Below the pieces are notes generated by a model. That model was given only the letters and a program-made list of their open reading frames with translations, had not been told where the DNA came from and ran no database searches. Below, piece after piece: positions 6,276-9,537 of a stretch of 9,537 bases of DNA. Every line of letters begins with the position of its first letter. Position 1 is the first letter of the stretch. Origin of the DNA: Clostridiales bacterium (GTDB taxonomy: Bacteria > Bacillota > Clostridia > Christensenellales > Aristaeellaceae). The DNA lies in the NCBI GenBank assembly GCA_004556545.1, contig SFGO01000093.1, positions 1 through 9,537 of the forward strand. Reading direction: 5' to 3'. A program made the position numbers and the translations under genes.

Positions 6276-7082
6276 TCACCGATTGCATCCACAGCCGCAC
6301 CCACAGCCGCCGCAGCTGCCCTGATTGCACGCCGCGTTTTTCAGCTCCACGTCGTTGTTATTGCACAGCGACGCAGGCGGGAACAGCGGCAGGCTGAAGA
6401 ATTCGTCGCAGACATTCTCCGCAAATTCCTCGCAGGGCGGTACGGTGCAGAAGCCATACGAGGGAATCAGAATTTCTACCTGCGCCAGCACCTTCAGAAT
6501 CACGGTAACGCAGACCGTCAGCCTGAACTGGTTGTTGCCCTGATAAGTGCCCGCAACGCAGATGGCGCTGACCATGCTTTCCAGACAATAGGGCACGATG
6601 GATTCGTCGGGGATGGAGAGCAGCACATCCTTGTTGACCGTGATGACGCCCTTGCCGATGTACTCCACGCAGCGGCTATCCACGAACAGGATGTCGATCG
6701 GCACGTCGATCTTGCAGCGTACCCGGGCGAAGCAGGGACGGTCACACAGGCGCTCCACCGTCAGGTCGCGGATGGTGCCCTCCGTCGTGGTGGAGCGGCA
6801 GCTTTCGAAGGTAATGGGCGGAACGGGCGCGGACGTGGGGGCCACGGTTTCCGTGTTGTCGTTGTTATTGCAGCCGCAGCTGCATCCGCAGCCGGAATTG
6901 GCCACCATGGCGTAGCTGGTGATGGTCACGTCCTTGTTATCCAGCTGTTCCTGCTGCAGGCAGCTGTCGTAGACCCGCTTGACCTGTACGCAGACCTTTT
7001 CTTGCAGGCCGTCCAGCGCATTTCCCGAGATGGCGCCGGGGCAGGAGCAGGGATTGGCGTTCTTGTAAGAATAGAAAGACAT
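6276..7082 (-). CDS. Cysteine-rich structural protein, putative spore coat or exosporium component
   Basis: The 268-residue protein contains 26 cysteines, nearly 10 percent. They fall in an N-terminal CSC (12-14), a cluster GCGCSCGC (64-71), singles or pairs spaced through the middle, and a C-terminal tail GSCGGCGCGCGCNR. Between the clusters, residues about 105-210 form an ordered-looking Val/Ile-rich beta domain (KIDVPIDILFVDS, RLTVCVTVILKVLAQVEILIP). A short linker of Thr, Ala and Pro (78-90) precedes it. The segment KVCVQVKRVYDSCLQQ (29-44) resembles the opening of cysteine-rich exosporium or coat-type proteins of Clostridia, but I cannot assign a named family. There is no signal peptide, so the many cysteines are either metal-binding or cross-linked late, as in spore coats. 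The start at 7082 is fixed by AAAGGAGG 7 nt upstream. Its upstream region has a sigma-K-like motif and an insulating terminator. Confidence 0.75.
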   Translation of the reverse strand: MSFYSYKNANPCSCPGAISGNALDGLQEKVCVQVKRVYDSCLQQEQLDNKDVTITSYAMVANSGCGCSCGCNNNDNTETVAPTSAPVPPITFESCRSTTTEGTIRDLTVERLCDRPCFARVRCKIDVPIDILFVDSRCVEYIGKGVITVNKDVLLSIPDESIVPYCLESMVSAICVAGTYQGNNQFRLTVCVTVILKVLAQVEILIPSYGFCTVPPCEEFAENVCDEFFSLPLFPPASLCNNNDVELKNAACNQGSCGGCGCGCGCNR

Positions 7083-7107
7083 GAACACGCCTCCTTTATT
7101 GTTTGGC

Positions 7108-7145
7108 CGCAAGGGAAGGAATGCGCCATGCGCTCTTTCCTTGCG
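7108..7145 (-). promoter_or_regulatory. Leader hairpin of the cysteine-rich protein mRNA
   Basis: CGCAAGG (7108-7114) pairs with CCTTGCG (7139-7145), enclosing GCGC-CAT-GCGC (7123-7133). A competing pairing, AAGGAA (7116-7121) with TTCCTT (7137-7142), shares one arm, so two forms exclude each other. The structure would begin about 5 nt from the transcript start predicted from the promoter motif at 7158-7183. It leaves the ribosome binding site (near 7090-7097) free in both forms. Confidence 0.5.
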
Positions 7146-7157
7146 CCTTTCACTGTC

Positions 7158-7183
7158 ACCATATGCCCATGGCGCGATTGGGT
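7158..7183 (-). promoter_or_regulatory. Putative sigma-K-type promoter of the cysteine-rich gene
   Basis: On the minus strand AC (7182-7183) is followed after exactly 16 bp by CATATGGT (7158-7165), matching AC-N16/17-CATANNNT. The final A of the full sigma-K -10 consensus is a G here. The same architecture and spacing is found before the DUF11-like gene. No good sigma-A pair is seen, and the site is about 75 bp before the start codon. Confidence 0.4.
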
Positions 7184-7191
7184 GCGGAAAG

Positions 7192-7223
7192 AAAAAAGCC
7201 CGCAAAGAAATTTCTTTGCAGGC
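7192..7223 (-). terminator. Insulating terminator upstream of the cysteine-rich gene
   Basis: An 18-bp perfect palindrome (7202-7219), extended after one mismatch by GCC/GGC (7198-7200 with 7221-7223), is followed on the minus strand by six T (A-run 7192-7197). It lies directly upstream of the promoter motif at 7158-7183 and would stop transcripts coming from the tandem-GNAT gene, leaving the cysteine-rich gene dependent on its own promoter. Confidence 0.75.
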
Positions 7224-7224
7224 G
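7199..7224 (+). repeat. 26-nt direct repeat, copy A
   Basis: This 26-nt stretch (starting CCCGCAAAG, ending TTGCAGGCG) matches 7466-7491 at 23 of 26 positions in the same orientation. It overlaps the insulating terminator. The two copies bracket the hairpin-chain element at 7248-7464. Confidence 0.65.
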
Positions 7225-7247
7225 CAGAGTGTCAAAAAAGTGGAGGT

Positions 7248-7464
7248 GCAGGAGGCAATGCCTCCTGCCGGGGTTATAGGGGCGAAGCCCCTAAGCCTTG
7301 TGCCGCAGCACTTTTCCCGCAAACCAGCTTAAGGGTGCGCAGCACCGAGGACGAGGACAGCCCGAAGGGCTACCGCAGTCCGAAGCCCGCGGCGCGCAGC
7401 GGGGCGGGCCGCAAAGCGCTGTTTGCGGGCGCTGACGGCCAACTTGGGGTTTTTGACAAGCTGA
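7248..7464. repeat. Hairpin-chain intergenic element, right copy
   Basis: This gene-free stretch consists of successive inverted repeats: GCAGGAGGC-AAT-GCCTCCTGC (7248-7268), TAGGGGC-GAA-GCCCCTA (7277-7293), GTGC-CGCA-GCAC (7300-7311), GGTGC-GCA-GCACC (7334-7346), AGCCC-GAA-GGGCT (7359-7371, inside GGAC/GTCC), GCCCGC with GCGGGC (7385-7390 with 7404-7409), and CCGCAAA with TTTGCGG (7409-7428). The final part, 7403-7464, matches 101-164 almost exactly. It sits in the 456-bp gap between two minus-strand genes. No ORF with a ribosome binding site is present. It could be a dispersed palindromic element or a structured RNA. Confidence 0.65.
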
Positions 7465-7465
7465 T

Positions 7466-7491
7466 CCCGCAAAAAAATCTCCTTGCAGGCG
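7466..7491 (+). repeat. 26-nt direct repeat, copy B; possible minus-strand terminator of the tandem-GNAT gene
   Basis: It matches 7199-7224 at 23 of 26 positions. Read on the minus strand, CCTGCAA pairs with TTGCGGG (one wobble), with a T-run within the 3' side of the loop rather than after the stem. It is therefore a weaker hairpin than copy A. It lies 48 bp beyond the stop of the tandem-GNAT gene and may contribute to 3'-end formation. Confidence 0.5.
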
Positions 7492-7538
7492 AAAATTCCT
7501 CCGGAACAGACGGCCCATCAAACGGAAACACTTTCCCT

Positions 7539-8567
7539 TCAAGGCCGCATCAGGATATACCTTTTTTCCACAAAATCCTTGTCAAGCTGTTCCGCATGCC
7601 AGACGTTGTCATCCACATAGCGGAAGCCGCATTTTTCGATTACGCGCCGGGAACGGTCGTTTTCCTCGAAGTGGCAGACGGTCAGCGCATCCAGGCAGCA
7701 TTCTTCAAAACCATAGCGAATGACCCGCCTCACGGCCTCCGGCATCAGGCCGCGTCCCCAGAATGCTTTGGCCAGCACATAGCCTACGTCCACGCAGCGC
7801 AGGCCGCGGTATTCGGTTTTTTCTGCGGTCCACGACTCATGAAGCCCCAGCGAGCCGATCACACGGCCCGTTTCCTTCCAGACAACGGCGAAGATGTTGC
7901 GTCCGCAGATAAAGCTGTCCAGCACCCGGCGGCTGGTTTCCATGCTGGTGTGATGGGGCCAGCCTGCCATTTCCCCCACGCCCTCCACGCTGGCATAAGC
8001 GTAAAAATCCTCCAGATCGGTTTCCCGGAAAGGCCGAAGAATCAGCCGATCGGTTTCCAGAACAGTGCCGCTGACGTCGATCATTTCTTCGTCCGGCAGG
8101 ATGAGCTCCATCCGCCTTTCTCGCTCCTTCAGGCCGCAGCTTTCATAGAAGGCGATGGCGTTATGATTGAAGCTCCACACGCCCAGATCAATGGTATGGC
8201 AGTGCGACCGCCGGGCCTGCTGCTTGCATTCCTCCATCAGCAGACGGCCGATTCCCTGCCGCTGACAGGCAGAGGACACGCACACATCGTCAATGTAAAA
8301 ACGGTTGAAATCCCGGAATGTCGCGTTGTTCCGGGCACGCTGAACCAGTGCGAAGGCATAGCCCACGGCCTTGCCGTCCGCCTCGGCAATCCAGATGAAC
8401 TCATCCGGTTTGGCCAGCAGCCGGGCAAACGCCTCCTCGGAATAATATCGGCCTTCTTTTTGGAAAAGATCAGGACGGCCTTCGTAATGCAGTGCGGCGA
8501 CCTCCTGCTGGAGCTCACGAATCAGCAAATGATCTCCCGGACGGGCGCGGCGGATAACAGGAGTCAT
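7539..8567 (-). CDS. Tandem GNAT acetyltransferase (GNAT + RimJ/RimL-type)
   Basis: The 342-residue protein is two complete acetyltransferase domains in one chain. Domain 1 (about 3-157) has the acetyl-CoA motif VCVSSACQRQGIGRLLMEE (95-113) with QRQGIG, and the later AIAFYESCGLKERERRMEL typical of GNATs. Domain 2 (about 168-342) opens with LETDRLILRPFRETD and carries WGRGLMPEAVRRV (270-282) and EENDRSRRVIEKCGFRY, the hallmarks of the RimJ/RimL branch, which acetylates protein N-termini or small molecules. Single GNATs are about 150-180 residues, so this is a natural two-domain fusion and not a frameshift. The start at 8567 follows GGAGG by 8 nt. It lies 75 bp after PEP carboxykinase on the same strand, with a terminator in between and no obvious promoter of its own, so expression may depend on read-through. 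Substrates are unknown. Confidence 0.88.
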   Translation of the reverse strand: MTPVIRRARPGDHLLIRELQQEVAALHYEGRPDLFQKEGRYYSEEAFARLLAKPDEFIWIAEADGKAVGYAFALVQRARNNATFRDFNRFYIDDVCVSSACQRQGIGRLLMEECKQQARRSHCHTIDLGVWSFNHNAIAFYESCGLKERERRMELILPDEEMIDVSGTVLETDRLILRPFRETDLEDFYAYASVEGVGEMAGWPHHTSMETSRRVLDSFICGRNIFAVVWKETGRVIGSLGLHESWTAEKTEYRGLRCVDVGYVLAKAFWGRGLMPEAVRRVIRYGFEECCLDALTVCHFEENDRSRRVIEKCGFRYVDDNVWHAEQLDKDFVEKRYILMRP

Positions 8568-8598
8568 GGGTTTCACCTCCAACGTATTTCTGAAAAGG

Positions 8599-8627
8599 AA
8601 AAGGGGCGCGCCCAAAAGCGCACCCCT
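8599..8627 (-). terminator. Terminator after PEP carboxykinase
   Basis: A 10-bp GC-rich stem (8602-8611 with 8618-8627, one G-U pair) with a 6-nt loop is followed on the minus strand by an interrupted T-tract (TTTTCCTTTT). It starts 15 bp beyond the PEP carboxykinase stop codon. The broken T-tract may allow some read-through into the tandem-GNAT gene. Confidence 0.75.
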
Positions 8628-8642
8628 GAAAGAAACGTTCGA

Positions 8643-9537
8643 TTACAGCTGGGGACCAGCGGACACCAGCGCCTTGCCGGCTTCGTTGCCTTCGTACTTG
8701 GCGAAGTTCTTGATGAAGCGTCCGGCCAGATCCTTGGCCTTGGCATCCCACTCGGAAGCGTCGGCATAGGTATCGCGGGGATCCAGAATGTGGCTGTCCA
8801 CGCCGGGCAGCTCCGTGGGAACCTCGAAGTCGAAGTAAGGAATCTTCTTGGTGGGAGCCTTCAGGATGGAGCCATCCAGAATCGCGTCAATGATGCCGCG
8901 GGTATCCTTGATGGAGATACGCTTGCCGGTGCCGTTCCAGCCGGTGTTGACCAGATAGGCCTTGGCGCCGCTCTTTTCCATCTTCTTAACCAGTTCCTCA
9001 GCATACTTGGTGGGATGCAGCTCGAGGAAGGCCTGGCCGAAGCAGGCGGAGAAGGTGGGAGTAGGCTCGGTGATGCCGCGCTCCGTGCCGGCCAGCTTGG
9101 CGGTGAAGCCAGACAGGAAGTAGTACTTGGTCTGCTCGGGGGTCAGCACGGACACGGGGGGCAGCACGCCAAAGGCGTCGGCGGACAGGAAGATCACGTT
9201 CTTGGCGTCGGGCGCGGCGGACACGGGGCGCACGATCTTCTCGATGTGGGTGATTGGGTAGGAAACGCGGGTGTTCTCGGTCACGCTCTTGTCGGCGAAA
9301 TCGATCTTGCCGTTTTCGTCCAGCGTGACGTTCTCCAGCAGGGCGTTGCGCTTGATGGCGTTGTAGATGTCAGGCTCGGACTCCTTGTCCAGATTGATGA
9401 CCTTGGCATAGCAGCCGCCCTCGAAGTTGAACACGCCGTTGTCGTCCCAGCCGTGCTCGTCGTCGCCGATCAGCAGGCGCTTGGGGTCGGTGGACAGGGT
9501 GGTCTTGCCGGTGCCGGACAGGCCGAAGAAGATGGCG
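8643..9537 (-). CDS. pckA: Phosphoenolpyruvate carboxykinase (ATP), C-terminal part
   Basis: The reading frame stays open to the window edge; 297 residues are visible and about 240 N-terminal residues are missing (whole enzymes are about 530-540). ATP-type PEP carboxykinase interconverts oxaloacetate + ATP with PEP + CO2 + ADP in the cytoplasm. In anaerobic gut bacteria it often runs toward CO2 fixation, forming ATP. Visible signatures are the P-loop GLSGTGKTTLS (codons near 9492-9524), the metal-binding IGDDEHGWDDNGVFNFEGG, TENTRVSYP with its substrate arginine, LSADAFGVLPPVS, and the C-terminal NTGWNGTGKRISIKDTR. The GTP-dependent enzyme family lacks this P-loop arrangement and is excluded. 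An internal ATG at 9434 is not the start, since coding motifs lie upstream of it. Strong C/G third-position bias suggests high expression. A terminator follows at 8599-8627. Confidence 0.97.
   Translation of the reverse strand, partial: AIFFGLSGTGKTTLSTDPKRLLIGDDEHGWDDNGVFNFEGGCYAKVINLDKESEPDIYNAIKRNALLENVTLDENGKIDFADKSVTENTRVSYPITHIEKIVRPVSAAPDAKNVIFLSADAFGVLPPVSVLTPEQTKYYFLSGFTAKLAGTERGITEPTPTFSACFGQAFLELHPTKYAEELVKKMEKSGAKAYLVNTGWNGTGKRISIKDTRGIIDAILDGSILKAPTKKIPYFDFEVPTELPGVDSHILDPRDTYADASEWDAKAKDLAGRFIKNFAKYEGNEAGKALVSAGPQL

Noticed and set aside
6288..6320. Short tandem GCAGCC/GCACCC-like repeat
   Set aside because: It encodes the alternating Gly-Cys tail of the cysteine-rich protein, so the repetition is a coding consequence.
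1..9537. CRISPR arrays, tRNA or rRNA genes, transposases, toxin-antitoxin pairs, known riboswitches
   Set aside because: I looked on both strands and saw no regularly spaced repeats, cloverleaf-like genes, transposase motifs or riboswitch cores. The hairpin chains lack the equal spacing and unique spacers of CRISPR.

Overview
This window looks like part of a GC-rich, spore-forming, anaerobic gut-type Firmicute (class Clostridia). This is inferred from the strong AGGAGG-type ribosome binding sites, a transketolase split into two adjacent genes, an ATP-dependent PEP carboxykinase, and two structural-looking proteins of kinds common in gut Clostridia. No 16S rRNA or other marker is present, so the genus cannot be read from the window.

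Layout, left to right. Positions 1-289 hold no gene: a chain of short hairpins (the 5' end of the element is outside the window) and then a minus-strand terminator. Positions 290-3178 carry three minus-strand genes: a histidine-phosphatase-superfamily enzyme (2450-3178), an HD-domain phosphohydrolase (1750-2349) and an Eis-like GNAT acetyltransferase (290-1504). The last has its own sigma-A-type promoter. Positions 3179-3390 form a divergent promoter region. A plus-strand gene (3391-4245) encodes a two-module DUF11-like protein with no signal peptide, followed by a terminator. Next comes a two-gene plus-strand operon for split transketolase (4439-5251 and 5255-6175), driven by a consensus promoter and ending in a terminator that sits back to back with one for the opposite strand. 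The minus strand then carries a cysteine-rich protein (6276-7082), a 456-bp gene-free stretch containing a second hairpin chain and two kinds of repeat, a tandem-GNAT acetyltransferase (7539-8567), and the C-terminal part of PEP carboxykinase (8643 to beyond the window edge).

Functionally, the transketolase and PEP carboxykinase are central carbon metabolism (non-oxidative pentose phosphate pathway and the PEP/oxaloacetate node). The three minus-strand genes on the left and the tandem GNAT are accessory enzymes of unknown substrate.

The most interesting signal links the DUF11-like and cysteine-rich genes. Neither has a signal peptide. Both are preceded by a motif of the form AC-N16-CATANNNT, which fits the late mother-cell sigma factor sigma-K (and partly sigma-E), about 70-80 bp from the start codon. 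Neither has a convincing sigma-A promoter. This suggests, as a hypothesis, that both are spore-surface (coat or exosporium) proteins. The other unexplained structure is the pair of hairpin-chain intergenic elements sharing a nearly identical core of about 62 bp.
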